64,000 bases of DNA from Rhodococcus sp. OK519 (GCF_003051005.1 NZ_QAOW01000008.1:212259-276258), one strand, 5' to 3'. Counted from the first letter of the stretch, positions 1-8,859 are shown. The notes: generated by a model from the letters alone, not told the origin. A program made the numbers and translations.

Positions 1-219
1 CTTGACCGCGAGGCAACGGCGTCCGGTCTTCTCCACCAGGCGCACGGTTTCCTCGAGATCGTCCACGGTCGGCATCGGATATCCGACGACATCCACGGCC
101 TCGCAGCGGTCGGTGACGATCACGTCGGCGCCGCCCTCCGCGAATGCGATGGCATGTGAGCGTCCCTGCCCGCGCGCCCCGCCGGTGATCAGAGCAACCC
201 GTCCTTCGAAACGATTCAT
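1..219 (-). CDS. SDR oxidoreductase, mycofactocin-coupled type (C-terminus outside window)
   Basis: The 73 visible N-terminal codons begin MNRFEGRVALITGGARGQG, which carries the Rossmann TGxxxGxG nucleotide-binding motif of short-chain dehydrogenases. After beta-strand 2 (VIVTDRCEA) there is an inserted stretch with VGYPMPTVDDLEETV. From memory, such an insertion is the mark of the mycofactocin-coupled SDR subfamily, in which NAD is held tightly and the redox peptide mycofactocin is the external acceptor. The catalytic Ser-Tyr-Lys lies beyond the window edge and cannot be checked. An IclR regulator lies just upstream on the same strand, which fits a small catabolic unit. The substrate cannot be read from the sequence. 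Confidence 0.8.
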   Translation of the reverse strand, partial: MNRFEGRVALITGGARGQGRSHAIAFAEGGADVIVTDRCEAVDVVGYPMPTVDDLEETVRLVEKTGRRCLAVK

Positions 220-310
220 CGCGACCCTTCCCTCGTGTGCGGTTCGGGTCAGTGAGCCACGACGTCACCGCCGGTGGCGCGCCCATCTCGCCGCATGAGA
301 CGAACGGCGG

Positions 311-1078
311 TCAGACGGCCCTCGCCAGCGCGGCGGCGGCCTCCCGCATGACCGGCACGAGGCTCTCGGGGCGCAGTGAACCGGCGTCGCCCGCGACGGA
401 CAGGGAGACGGCGGCGCCGTCCCTCGACCGCACGGCGCAGCCGAGGCTGCCGATGGTCTGCATCTCGGCGCCGATCCCCGTGGCCGCGGTCTCGAAGGCA
501 ATGCCCTTCCGGTTCCGGATCCGGGCCAGTTCCGCGTGCAGGGCGGGCATCGTCCAGTGAGGATCCGCACCCGGGCGGGCGAGGGCGGGACCCACCACGT
601 CGTCCACCTCCTCCGGGCTCAGCAGCGCGAGCATGGAACGGCCGCCGGCCCCTCGGTGCGCCGGAAACCTTCCCCCGACGCGTGACCGGAGCACCTGCGC
701 GTACGGCCCGCCGATCTTGTCGAGGAAGTACTCCTGTCCACCGTCGAGCACCCCCAGGTGGATCACCATTCCGGTGCGCAGGAACAAGTCCTGAAGGATG
801 CCGCTGGCGCCCATGCGGATCCGGGCGTGGTCGGCTTGAGGACCGACCGCACCGAGAGCGCGGGGTCCGAGGCGGAAGTTTCGCCCCCACCGGGTGAGCC
901 AGTCCAGGTCGATCATCTCGACGATGATCCGGTGCGTGCTGGACCGGGGCAGCCCGGAGCGGCGTGCGATCTGGTCGAGGCTGAGATCGACGTTCGGGTC
1001 GTCGAACGCGTCGATGATCCGCGTCATCCGGGTCAGGAGGGACTCCCGACCGGAGCGTCGTACCGGCACCGCAGACAT
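311..1078 (-). CDS. IclR-family transcriptional regulator
   Basis: The 255-residue protein has an N-terminal winged helix (about residues 15-75, with LSLDQIARRSGLPRSSTHRI as the helix-turn-helix) followed by an IclR effector-binding domain (GGRFPAHRGAGGRSMLALLS and, near the end, RNRKGIAFETAATGIG). Length and domain order are normal for the family. I chose the ATG at 1078 because GGAGGG lies about 10 nt upstream; a GTG at 1096 is the alternative and would add six residues. It is co-oriented with the SDR gene about 90 bp downstream, so it probably controls that gene or its pathway. The ligand is unknown. Confidence 0.9.
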   Translation of the reverse strand: MSAVPVRRSGRESLLTRMTRIIDAFDDPNVDLSLDQIARRSGLPRSSTHRIIVEMIDLDWLTRWGRNFRLGPRALGAVGPQADHARIRMGASGILQDLFLRTGMVIHLGVLDGGQEYFLDKIGGPYAQVLRSRVGGRFPAHRGAGGRSMLALLSPEEVDDVVGPALARPGADPHWTMPALHAELARIRNRKGIAFETAATGIGAEMQTIGSLGCAVRSRDGAAVSLSVAGDAGSLRPESLVPVMREAAAALARAV

Positions 1079-1276
1079 GGCTTCTGTGCCCTCCACTCGA
1101 CTCGGAGCGCCCTACACGGCCCGTCCGGCACAGTGTAGTGAGCTACGCCACGAATTCGACCGCATCGCCACTCTCGGTCCCGGAAACGGGTTGTCCCGCG
1201 AGGTGAGATGGTGCCGCGCCGACACGCCCGCAAACCATATTGTCCCGACACCGAAACACGCACGCGAGGAGATGAA

Positions 1277-1729
1277 GTGACCGACACCGACATCGGCCGA
1301 ATCGAACGCATGGTGGCGTTGGCGCGTGAACATGCGGCGGCCGAGTCGCGAGGAGACGTGGAAGGGACGTTGGCCACGCTCGAGAGCGACTGCCTGTACG
1401 AGCTGCAGCCGGCGGGCCTCGCCTTCCGCGGCCTGGACGCGGCAGCCGCGGCGTACCGGCACTTCTTCGCGGAGTTCTCGCCGCGCAGTACCGGGACCCT
1501 GGTGCAGGAGTGGTACTCCGAAGATTGTCTCGGTCAGGAGTACCGCATCGATCACGTCTCGCCCGACGGCGAACGCAGCACCCACTCGGTCATCGGCATC
1601 ATCACCTTCGGTCGCAACCTACTGTCCGGCGAACGCATTTATGCCACAGAGGCTTTGCAGCGCCTGATGTACGGAAACCAGGTCGTCGACGACGCCGTGC
1701 CGCTGGGCCCGGCCTTCGACGGCAACTGA
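1277..1729 (+). CDS. SnoaL-like (NTF2-fold) protein
   Basis: The 150-residue protein has the helix-rich start (ERMVALAREHAAAESRGDVE) and cone-shaped beta-sheet pattern of the NTF2/SnoaL superfamily (FRGLDAAAAAYRHFFAEF, then THSVIGIITFGRNLLSGERI). Members include polyketide cyclases, hydratases and many small-molecule binding proteins, so the reaction cannot be assigned. The GTG at 1277 is preferred because GAGGAGATGAA sits directly in front of it; a start at 1208 would lack a ribosome site and add an unrelated Arg-rich extension. A second SnoaL-like gene faces it 50 bp downstream. Confidence 0.75.
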   Translation: MTDTDIGRIERMVALAREHAAAESRGDVEGTLATLESDCLYELQPAGLAFRGLDAAAAAYRHFFAEFSPRSTGTLVQEWYSEDCLGQEYRIDHVSPDGERSTHSVIGIITFGRNLLSGERIYATEALQRLMYGNQVVDDAVPLGPAFDGN

Positions 1730-1779
1730 CCGCGATCCCACACGATCCATTCGATCGGCCTGACGACGCAGCGGTCACT

Positions 1780-2262
1780 TCATACGGCGTTGTCCAGGCC
1801 GAGGAAGACCTTCGCGATGCGCCACTCGCCGTCCGCGTCTTCCAGTGTGAACGTGTAGAAGCCGGTTGCGATCACCGTCGCCTTCCCGCCCGCATTCGAC
1901 GTCAGCATCAGGTAGGCCGAGACCACCGCTGCGCCGGCGCCCGCACGGCGGAAGACCGTGTTGATCAGATTGTGCCGTCGCTGGTCAGTCTGCGCTTCCG
2001 CCGCCTCTCGCACCAGGTTACGAATCGCCGCGCGCCCGACGACGGGGCCCTGCTCGACGTGACCGGCGATGTCGGCCGTCCAGGTGGCGCCTTCGGTCAG
2101 AGTGTCCCCCAACGCCACGAGATCTCCGTGGTCCAGGGCGAACGCGTAGCGGGCCAGCGTTTGCTGGACCGCAAGCCGGCCGGCGGGATCGAGGTCCACC
2201 TCTCCCATCGGTGTCGTGTCGAGGTGGCTGCGTCCCCAGCCGTACGCCGCAGTTGTCGTCAC
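1780..2262 (-). CDS. SnoaL-like (NTF2-fold) protein, SnoaL_4 type
   Basis: The 160-residue protein contains LAVQQTLARYAFALDHGD, a typical first helix of the SnoaL_4 group, followed by alternating strands ending in GFYTFTLEDADGEWRIAKV. This fold occurs in ring-hydroxylating dioxygenase beta subunits, dehydratases and orphan proteins; no catalytic residue can be named safely. The start is a GTG at 2262 with AAAGGA upstream. It converges with the other SnoaL-like gene and lies downstream of the NADP-dependent oxidoreductase on the same strand, with a 94-bp gap, so co-transcription is possible. Confidence 0.75.
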   Translation of the reverse strand: MTTTAAYGWGRSHLDTTPMGEVDLDPAGRLAVQQTLARYAFALDHGDLVALGDTLTEGATWTADIAGHVEQGPVVGRAAIRNLVREAAEAQTDQRRHNLINTVFRRAGAGAAVVSAYLMLTSNAGGKATVIATGFYTFTLEDADGEWRIAKVFLGLDNAV

Positions 2263-2356
2263 ATCAATCCTTTCTCATGCTCGGTCGTCGAATGAAAGAT
2301 CGTGCGCAGCAACATTTGTCGCCCGACGCACACGGGGCTGGACGCGAACGCCACGT

Positions 2357-3394
2357 CTAGGCGTCGGAGAATCGGCGCGTTCCCTGAGCGACCGTGAGCA
2401 CGATCTTGCCTTGGATGTGCCCCTGCGCGGCGCGTTCGTGCGCGGCGCGGGCATCCTCGAGCGGAAAGGTGCTGTCGATGGCGACGCGAATCGCGCCCGC
2501 GTCGAGCAGGCGTCCCAGTTCGGCGAGTTGCGCTCCGTTCGAGCGGACCTGGGCTCCCGAGACCGTGACACCCAACTCGGCCGTCTCTTCTTCCTCGAAC
2601 TCGCCGAAGAACACGGGGAACAGCGCGCCCCCGCGGGCAAGGGTGCGCAGGAAGCGATTGCTCTCGGAGCCGCCGACGGTGTCGAGAACGAGGTCGACGT
2701 CGTGCACCAGATCCTCGGGACGGCCTCTGGTGTAGTCGATGAACTCGTCGGCACCGAGGCCTCGCAGGAACGACTCGTGGCGACCCGATGCCACCGCGAT
2801 GACACGTGCGCCCTTCCACTTCGCGAGTTGCAGCGCGAGGTGTCCCACTCCGCCCGCGGCGCCGTTGACGAGCACCGTCACGTCGGGACCGAGGGGCACC
2901 GGGCGATGCTTGGCCGCCTGGAAGGGCGAGGGATGGTCATGCCCGACCTCGATCAGGAACTGCCATGCGGTGAGCCCGGACATAGGCACGGCGGCAGCCT
3001 GCACGTGATCGATACCGGCCGGCTTCAACGCGAGATCCGACGCAGGCGCGGCCACGTACTCGGCGTAGGTGTGGCCGTCGAAACTGGGGAAGCGGAGGAG
3101 GCCGAAAACTTCGTCACCTACGGAGAATCCGTCCACATCCGCGCCGACGGCCTCGACCACACCCGACATGTCCGTCCCCGGGACCACGGGCAGGTCGAAC
3201 GCCGGCCTCGTCTCCGGGGGCAGGTTGGACATGCCGTCGCGCAGGTACCAGTCCGGAGGATTGACGCCGACCGCGTGCACACGAACGAGCACCTCGCCCG
3301 GCCCCGGATCGGGAACCGGCACCTCGTCGTAATGGAGTACATCGGGACCGCCGTGCTCATGTAGCCGGATCGCCCGCATCGTGTTCGTTGCCAT
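2357..3394 (-). CDS. NADP-dependent medium-chain (quinone-type) oxidoreductase
   Basis: The 345-residue protein is an MDR-superfamily enzyme without the structural zinc Cys cluster: a GroES-like N-terminal domain (RAIRLHEHGGPDVLHYDEV, then VPGTDMSGVVEAVG) and a Rossmann domain with VNGAAGGVGHLALQLAKWKG. It resembles NADPH:quinone reductases and enoyl reductases of the QOR group. The ATG at 3394 is preceded by AGGAG with a 6-nt spacer; the longer frame to 3538 runs through the operator and is rejected. It is divergent from a tetR-type gene with shared operator repeats, so repression by that regulator is likely. The substrate is unknown. Confidence 0.87.
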   Translation of the reverse strand: MATNTMRAIRLHEHGGPDVLHYDEVPVPDPGPGEVLVRVHAVGVNPPDWYLRDGMSNLPPETRPAFDLPVVPGTDMSGVVEAVGADVDGFSVGDEVFGLLRFPSFDGHTYAEYVAAPASDLALKPAGIDHVQAAAVPMSGLTAWQFLIEVGHDHPSPFQAAKHRPVPLGPDVTVLVNGAAGGVGHLALQLAKWKGARVIAVASGRHESFLRGLGADEFIDYTRGRPEDLVHDVDLVLDTVGGSESNRFLRTLARGGALFPVFFGEFEEEETAELGVTVSGAQVRSNGAQLAELGRLLDAGAIRVAIDSTFPLEDARAAHERAAQGHIQGKIVLTVAQGTRRFSDA

Positions 3395-3430
3395 CGATTT
3401 CTCCTGCTCGTGCATCGAGATAGACTCATT

Positions 3431-3490
3431 CGGATCAGCGATCCACATAAATGGATCACTGATCCGAATATACGGACCAGTGATCCACAT
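3431..3490. promoter_or_regulatory. Triple TetR-type operator between divergent genes
   Basis: An imperfect inverted repeat is formed by TGGATCACTGATCCG (3452-3466) and CGGACCAGTGATCCA (3473-3487), with one mismatch and a 6-bp AT spacer. A further copy of the same half-site, CGGATCAGCGATCCACAT, lies at 3431-3448. All three lie between the start codons of the oxidoreductase (3394) and the tetR-type gene (3506), the usual place for an autoregulatory TetR operator. Binding by the adjacent regulator is inferred. Confidence 0.7.
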
Positions 3491-3505
3491 AGTCAAGGAG
3501 AGCGG

Positions 3506-4099
3506 ATGCGTGCCGACGCGCGAAAGAACCGCGACCACCTGCTCGCAGTAGCGGGCGCCGCCATCGCCGAGCAGGGCGTCGACGTGTCACTGCGCGACAT
3601 CGCACGCCGAGCGGAGGTCGGACTTGCGACGCTGTTGCGTCACTTCCCCACCCGCGAGGCACTGCTCGACGCACTGCTCCGCACGAGCTTCGACGAACTG
3701 ACGACCAAGGCCGACGAGCTCGAGAAGTGGAGCTCACCCGAGGACGCTCTCGTTTCGTGGCTCCGCGACTGCGTCGTGTGCGCAACCGAGTACCGGGGGG
3801 TGACGACGCTGATGGCAGCCGCCATCGAGGACACCGATTCCGCACTCCACGATTCGTGCGTCGCCATGCGCGCAGCCGGTGCCCACCTCCTCGTCCGCGC
3901 CCAGGAGGTGGGCACCGCGCGGACCGACCTCGATGGCACCGATCTCTTCGCGCTGGTGGCGGCGCTTTCATGGCTCGGAGATCAACCCGCGCTCGCGCCG
4001 CGCACCGATCACCTCTTCGATGTTGTCGCGAGCGCGATCCTGGCGAGCGCAGGCAGCAGCGATGCCGGGCGGGGACGTCCCCCGCAGAATGTCAGCTGA
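3506..4099 (+). CDS. TetR-family transcriptional regulator
   Basis: The 197-residue protein begins MRADARKNRDHLLAVAGAAI and has the TetR helix-turn-helix VSLRDIARRAEVGLATLLRH at about residues 30-50, then a divergent ligand-binding domain. The RADARKNRD/GVATLLRHFPTR style is common in actinobacterial TetR proteins that repress a divergent oxidoreductase. The ATG at 3506 follows AAGGAGAG; an upstream in-frame start at 3410 would translate the operator and is rejected. It most likely represses both itself and the oxidoreductase through the repeats at 3431-3490. Confidence 0.9.
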   Translation: MRADARKNRDHLLAVAGAAIAEQGVDVSLRDIARRAEVGLATLLRHFPTREALLDALLRTSFDELTTKADELEKWSSPEDALVSWLRDCVVCATEYRGVTTLMAAAIEDTDSALHDSCVAMRAAGAHLLVRAQEVGTARTDLDGTDLFALVAALSWLGDQPALAPRTDHLFDVVASAILASAGSSDAGRGRPPQNVS

Positions 4100-4176
4100 A
4101 TCGGCACGCGCACAACGGCTTCGTAGCGGCGGCCAGGGAGGGGATTCCTCTCGGCCACCGCATATGGACTCCGCGG

Positions 4177-5094
4177 TCACAGTGCACTTCGGGTCGCCGG
4201 CTGTCGGACCAGGAGATCGCGAAGCACAGCGACGATCTCGTCCGACGACTCCTCCGCCATGAAGTGGCCCGCGTTCGTCGTCCGGTGGACCAGGTCGGGC
4301 GCCCAGGCCCGCCACAGCCCGACGGCGTCGTAGCCGAGAGCGTCACCCCAGTCCTGCTGGACGACGGTGACCGGCATCGTCAATCGGCGTCCCGACTCGC
4401 GGTCGGCGCGGTCGTGTTCGACGTCGATCCCGGCCGACGCCCGGTAGTCGGCGACGATCGACGGCACGGCCTCCCGCGACGCCCGAAGATATTCGGCGCG
4501 AACGTCGTCGGGGATCGCGGCACTGTTCTGCGTCCACACATCGAGGAAGTACCCGAAGAAGGCATCGGCGCTCGCCTCGATCATCCGCTCCGGAAGGCCC
4601 GGCGGTTGCGCCATCAGGTAGAGATGGAACGCCACGGCCGCGTTCGCGCCGTGCAGCACGTCCCACATGTCGAGGGTGGGCAGCACGTCGAGGGTCGCGA
4701 GGTGCGTAATGGTGTCGGGATGATCCAGCGCCGCGCGGACCGCGACGAGGGCGCCGCGATCGTGGCCGGCCAGGGCGAAGCGGTCGTGGCCGAGCGCTGC
4801 GGCCACGGCCACGATGTCAGCCGCCATGGTGCGCTTGGAGTACACGTCGGGGCTCGCCTCGACCGGCTTGTCGCTCGTGCCGTATCCACGCAGGTCCGGG
4901 CAGATGACCGTGTGATCGGAGGCGAGCGCGCGGGCAACGTGGCGCCACATGAGGTGGGTCTGCGGGAATCCGTGCAGGAGTACGATCGGGGCGCCCGTCC
5001 CGCCGGTAGCGACGTTGAGGTCGATGCCGTCGGCCGCGGTCAACCGCTGATAGTCGAAGCCGGGAATCGTGGGCCTGGGGTGCACTGCGGACAT
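4177..5094 (-). CDS. Alpha/beta hydrolase resembling haloacetate dehalogenase
   Basis: The 305-residue protein has the oxyanion-hole segment LLHGFPQTHLMW, a nucleophile elbow GHDRGA with Asp as nucleophile, a further acid in LATLDVLPT and the catalytic His in TNAGHFMAEE. This is the arrangement of fluoroacetate/haloacetate dehalogenases and related epoxide hydrolases. The second Arg of the dehalogenase DRxxR pair is missing (DRGAL), and the halide-pocket His-Trp pair appears as His-Leu (FHLYLMAQ), so fluoroacetate is doubtful as a substrate. The ATG at 5094 was chosen because the upstream extension to 5271 overlaps the divergent SARP gene. The SARP gene starts 93 bp away in the opposite direction. 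Confidence 0.85.
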   Translation of the reverse strand: MSAVHPRPTIPGFDYQRLTAADGIDLNVATGGTGAPIVLLHGFPQTHLMWRHVARALASDHTVICPDLRGYGTSDKPVEASPDVYSKRTMAADIVAVAAALGHDRFALAGHDRGALVAVRAALDHPDTITHLATLDVLPTLDMWDVLHGANAAVAFHLYLMAQPPGLPERMIEASADAFFGYFLDVWTQNSAAIPDDVRAEYLRASREAVPSIVADYRASAGIDVEHDRADRESGRRLTMPVTVVQQDWGDALGYDAVGLWRAWAPDLVHRTTNAGHFMAEESSDEIVAVLRDLLVRQPATRSAL

Positions 5095-5187
5095 GTGTCG
5101 GTCCTTTCGCTGCCGGTGATGCGCTGTCCACCCTGGCGGGGCCGGATGAGCATTCGATGAGCAAATGACGGGAAGGGGCGCGCACCG

Positions 5188-7146
5188 GTGTCGACAACGT
5201 TCGGCGTACTCGGTCCGACCTCGGCGTGGGACGACAAGGGGCGTCCAGTCGCGTTGAGGGGTCCACGCCATCGCGCGGTCCTCGCCCGCCTGCTTGCGGC
5301 GCGCGGCCGTGTCGTCCCGCTGGGCGTGCTGATCGACGACCTCTGGGAGGATCCGCCCGACGGTGCTCCCAGCGCCGTGCGCACGTTCGTCGCCGCGCTA
5401 CGCAGATCCCTCGAACCGGACCGGCCCCCACGCGCTGCCGCCACTCTGCTCGTCACCGAGGGGCCCGGATATGCGATACGCCCCGACCCGGACGCGGTCG
5501 ACGCCTGGAACTTCGAGCGGATGGTCACCGAGGCCGCGGCCCTGCCTCCGGCCCACTCCCGCCAACTCCTCGACGCTGCGCTCGCGTCGTGGCGTGGGCC
5601 CGCCTACGCCGACGTCGACGAGATGGATTGGGCGCGAAGCGAACGCGCACGCCTGGAGCAGCTCCGGCTGGTGGCCGTGGAACGCCGAGCGGAGGCCCTC
5701 CTGGCACTCGATCGGGCAGCCGACGCCGTCCCGGACCTCGACGCGCACGTCACCGAGCATCCGTGGCGGGAGGAGGGGTGGCGGCTGCTCGGTCTCGCGC
5801 TCTACCGCTGCGGTCGGCAGGGCGAGTCGCTCGCCGTGCTGCGCCGCGCGCGGGCGCTGCTCGCGGACGACCTCGGGATCGATCCGTCCCCCGCGCTGAC
5901 CCAGCTGGAAGTCGATGTCCTACAGCAGAATCCGGCACTGACTCCGGCTCGCGGCGGCACCGGCACGGAGCAGGTCTTCACCGCCGCGGCCGCGGCCTAC
6001 CATCGGGTTTCCGGTGCCGGTTCCCGAGCCCAGCTCGAATCCGCGGTGAGCCTGCTGCGGAGTCTCGCGGTCACCGGCGGCGCCGGACTGACCGCAGCCC
6101 GCGAGCAACGGCTCGCAACCATCACCGCCGCAGAGCAACTCGGCGATCCCGTGCTCACCGCCCGGGTGATCGGAAGCTACGACGTGCCCGGCGTCTGGGC
6201 GCGCTCCGACGACCCCGAACAGGCGGCACGCGTCGTCGCGGCCGCCCGGCGTGCACTGACGGCCCTGCCCGACGGCAACGACAGTGTGCGCTCCCGGCTG
6301 CTCGCGGTCATCGCGATGGAGTCGCGCGGCACCCGCGACGTGGCCGCGGTCCGCGCGGCCGCGGAATCCGAGCGCCTGGCCCGCGACCTCGACGATCCCG
6401 CCCTGCTGGCACATGCCCTGAGCGGAGTGTTCATGCAGTCGTTCCACCGCTGCGGGCTTGCGCCCGAACGTGATTCCATCGGATGCGAGGTGCTTGCCCT
6501 GGCGCGACGGCACGCGTTGGTGAACTTCGAGGTCCTCGGCCACCTGATCCGCATGCAGGCACTCGGCGGACTGGGACGCTTCGACGATGCGGACCGCGAG
6601 GCCGACGCCGCAGAGGCGCTCGGCGCAATGCACGAGCGTCCGCTGGTGGCGCCGTTCGTCGCGTGGTACCGCGCGATGCGCCGTTCGGCGATCGGAATCC
6701 CCTGGGCGGAAGCAGAATCGGAGTACCACAGCGCCGATCGAAGCCTCGCGGGCTCCGGCATGCCGGGAGTGGACCGCGGAATCCTGCCATTGGCCCTGCT
6801 CTGCCTGCGCGTGTGGCAGCGTCGGCCGCTCGCGTTCGATCCCGGCACGGACTGGGGCCCGTACGAACCGTGGGCGCGGCCGCTGATCCTGCTGGCCGAG
6901 GACGATCGGGATCGGGCTGCTGCCGCGGCACGATCACTTCCCGATCCGCCCGCAGACCACCTCGCCGAGGCGCTGTGGGCGCTGACCGCGACGGCGGCGG
7001 TCGCAGTGAACGACACCGCGCTCATGAGGCGGAGCCGGGACGCGCTGGTTCCGGCGGCAGGGCAGATCGCTGGCGCGTCGAGCGGACTGCTGACCGCAGG
7101 CCCCGTCGACCACTACCTTGCGATGCTGTCGGACGCACTCGGCTGA
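5188..7146 (+). CDS. SARP/BTAD-family transcriptional regulator
   Basis: The 652-residue protein has an OmpR-like winged helix (about residues 1-95: FGVLGPTSAWDDKGRPVALR, then LIDDLWEDPPDGAPSAVRTF), a bacterial transcriptional activation domain (about 97-245, with DEMDWARSERARLEQLRLVA) and a long helical C-terminal part rich in Ala and Arg that looks like tetratricopeptide-type repeats. No Walker A motif was seen, so the NB-ARC ATPase of larger AfsR proteins is absent. The start is GTG 5188 behind GGAAGGGG. It is divergent from the alpha/beta hydrolase and probably activates that gene. Its signal is unknown. Confidence 0.88.
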   Translation: MSTTFGVLGPTSAWDDKGRPVALRGPRHRAVLARLLAARGRVVPLGVLIDDLWEDPPDGAPSAVRTFVAALRRSLEPDRPPRAAATLLVTEGPGYAIRPDPDAVDAWNFERMVTEAAALPPAHSRQLLDAALASWRGPAYADVDEMDWARSERARLEQLRLVAVERRAEALLALDRAADAVPDLDAHVTEHPWREEGWRLLGLALYRCGRQGESLAVLRRARALLADDLGIDPSPALTQLEVDVLQQNPALTPARGGTGTEQVFTAAAAAYHRVSGAGSRAQLESAVSLLRSLAVTGGAGLTAAREQRLATITAAEQLGDPVLTARVIGSYDVPGVWARSDDPEQAARVVAAARRALTALPDGNDSVRSRLLAVIAMESRGTRDVAAVRAAAESERLARDLDDPALLAHALSGVFMQSFHRCGLAPERDSIGCEVLALARRHALVNFEVLGHLIRMQALGGLGRFDDADREADAAEALGAMHERPLVAPFVAWYRAMRRSAIGIPWAEAESEYHSADRSLAGSGMPGVDRGILPLALLCLRVWQRRPLAFDPGTDWGPYEPWARPLILLAEDDRDRAAAAARSLPDPPADHLAEALWALTATAAVAVNDTALMRRSRDALVPAAGQIAGASSGLLTAGPVDHYLAMLSDALG

Positions 7147-7156
7147 CGTCGGATCG

Positions 7157-8158
7157 TCAGATCTCCAGGGCGCGGGCCAGCGTCGGCCACGCCTCGCGCA
7201 GGTCGTCCTGCCAGTACGGCCACGAGTGGGTTCCGTAGGGGCGCAACAGGACCGTGGCGGGGATGTCGAGTTGACGCAGCCGATTGTCGAACAGTTCGGT
7301 GCACCACCGCGATGCCGCCTCGAGCGGACCGCCGACCACCACCTTCTCGAGCACGTCCGGCGCACCGAGCTCGTACGGCCCGGCGAGACCGTTGCCGGCC
7401 GAGACGAAGATGTCCTTGCCCCGCAACTGCTCCGCCAGCAGCAGCGGGTCGTGGCCGGCCCAGTCGGGCGACCCGGGCGGGCCCCACATGTTGTCGGCGT
7501 CGCCGCCCTTCGACGCGACGGTCCCCCGCACCGCGGCCTGCGATTCGAAGCGTCCGGTGTCCATGCAGCCGCTGAGCGCCGCCACCCCGCGGTAGAGGTC
7601 GGGATTGCGGGTGATGAGCGTCAGCGCGCCCTGCGCACCCATCGACAGCCCGGCGATGGCGTTGGTCCCGTCACCGTGGAACCGGGCGTCGACGATCGGT
7701 GGCAGCTCGCGCGTCAGGAACGTCTCCCACCGATTCTCGCCGAGGACCGGATCGGCTCTCTCCCAGTCGGTGTAGAAGCCTGCGGTGCCGCCGACGGGCA
7801 GGACCACGTTGACGTCCTTGTCCGCGAAGAACTCGACCGCGTCCGTCTTCTGTGTCCAGGTGCTCTCGGTGTAGTCCGACTCCGAACCGGCGCTGACGCC
7901 GTCGAGGAGATAGAGGGTGGGGCGCGGGGCCTTCCCCACGGGATGCAGGATCTGCACCTGCACCACCTTGCCCATGGCCGGAGAGAACACGAACAGCGCG
8001 GTCCGCTGGTCGGTCAGTTCGACGGCGCGATCGACGGTTGCGGCCGCTTCGACGGCTGGCGGCGCCTGCTCCACCGGCGTCGCGTGCGCCGTGAGCGCCG
8101 GCCCCAGCAGCGACAACGCGAGCACAGCCCCCGCCGTCGCCGCGGCTAATCGACCCAT
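7157..8158 (-). CDS. Secreted esterase of the antigen 85/mycolyltransferase type
   Basis: The 333-residue protein begins MGRLAAATAGAVLALSLLGP and ends its signal peptide near TAHATP. The mature part has VQVQILHPVGKAPRPTLYLL and the nucleophile motif GLSMGAQGAL, close to the GLSM segment of antigen 85 trehalose mycolyltransferases; a later GTHSWPYW supplies the likely catalytic His. In mycolic-acid bacteria such enzymes act outside the membrane, moving mycolates to trehalose or arabinogalactan, although some are simple esterases. The ATG at 8158 has GGAGG upstream; the longer frame to 8332 has no ribosome site and would bury the signal peptide. It converges with the SARP gene. Confidence 0.87.
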   Translation of the reverse strand: MGRLAAATAGAVLALSLLGPALTAHATPVEQAPPAVEAAATVDRAVELTDQRTALFVFSPAMGKVVQVQILHPVGKAPRPTLYLLDGVSAGSESDYTESTWTQKTDAVEFFADKDVNVVLPVGGTAGFYTDWERADPVLGENRWETFLTRELPPIVDARFHGDGTNAIAGLSMGAQGALTLITRNPDLYRGVAALSGCMDTGRFESQAAVRGTVASKGGDADNMWGPPGSPDWAGHDPLLLAEQLRGKDIFVSAGNGLAGPYELGAPDVLEKVVVGGPLEAASRWCTELFDNRLRQLDIPATVLLRPYGTHSWPYWQDDLREAWPTLARALEI

Positions 8159-8453
8159 CTTTCCTCCGCCCTCCCCAGGGGTATCGGTGGACACCCACGG
8201 TACGTGCGGAACCCCTCCGTCGCCGGGCATCGGCCGATGGGTGGCCCACATCACGACGGTTGTCCGGAATACCCCCACAGCGGACGGCGTTGATGTGTTC
8301 GGATCGGTGTGCTCCGTGTCCCCCGGGCTCATTTATCAGCCTTCGCGGAGTTCCGTTCGGCTGGAGCCGCGTTGCGCCTTTCGCCGTGAGGCGACCGAGC
8401 ACACCGGTCCGCTCTTCTTCTCTCCTCGCAGCCGCGCGAATGGAGGTCCGCTG

Positions 8454-8795
8454 ATGGCCACGCCGGATCATCATGCCCGGATCGAGGCCGAACGCGCCGA
8501 TGTGGATCGCCGCATCGCCTCCCTGACCGCGCGGTTCACCGCAATCCTCGAGGGCTCCGAGTTCACCACGGACGACGACGAGCACGATCCCGAAGGCTCG
8601 ACCATCGCGTTCGAACGTGCGCAGGTCGCGACGCTCCTCGACGACGCGCGCCGCGAGGTCGACGAACTCGACGCGGCGACACGGCGGCTCGAGAACGGCA
8701 CTTACGGGCTCTGCGCCAAGTGCGGCAAACCGATCAGTGAGGCGCGACTCGACGCCCTCCCCGCCGCCCGCACGTGCATCGACTGCTCGGGCTAG
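8454..8795 (+). CDS. TraR/DksA-family zinc-finger protein
   Basis: The 113-residue protein has a helical hairpin (about residues 10-80, with acidic DDDEHDPEGS at the turn) followed by a C4 zinc finger, CAKCGKPI ... CIDC, at residues 88-111. This is the DksA/TraR layout, whose members bind the secondary channel of RNA polymerase and change initiation, often in stress. The ATG at 8454 is preceded by GGAGG. The gene is followed by a strong hairpin at 8826-8853, and the left end of the island lies just beyond it. Confidence 0.9.
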   Translation: MATPDHHARIEAERADVDRRIASLTARFTAILEGSEFTTDDDEHDPEGSTIAFERAQVATLLDDARREVDELDAATRRLENGTYGLCAKCGKPISEARLDALPAARTCIDCSG

Positions 8796-8825
8796 GACCT
8801 GCAACCTCGCCGTTCCACGAAAGAA

Positions 8826-8853
8826 CCCCTCACCCGAACGAGCAGGTGAGGGG
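8826..8853. terminator. Hairpin terminator at the chromosome/island edge
   Basis: A perfect 9-bp stem CCCCTCACC/GGTGAGGGG encloses a 10-nt loop. There is no clear T-tract. It follows the DksA-like gene and, on the minus strand, would originally have lain downstream of tRNA-Ser before the island inserted. Confidence 0.65.
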
Positions 8854-8859
8854 CCTCGA

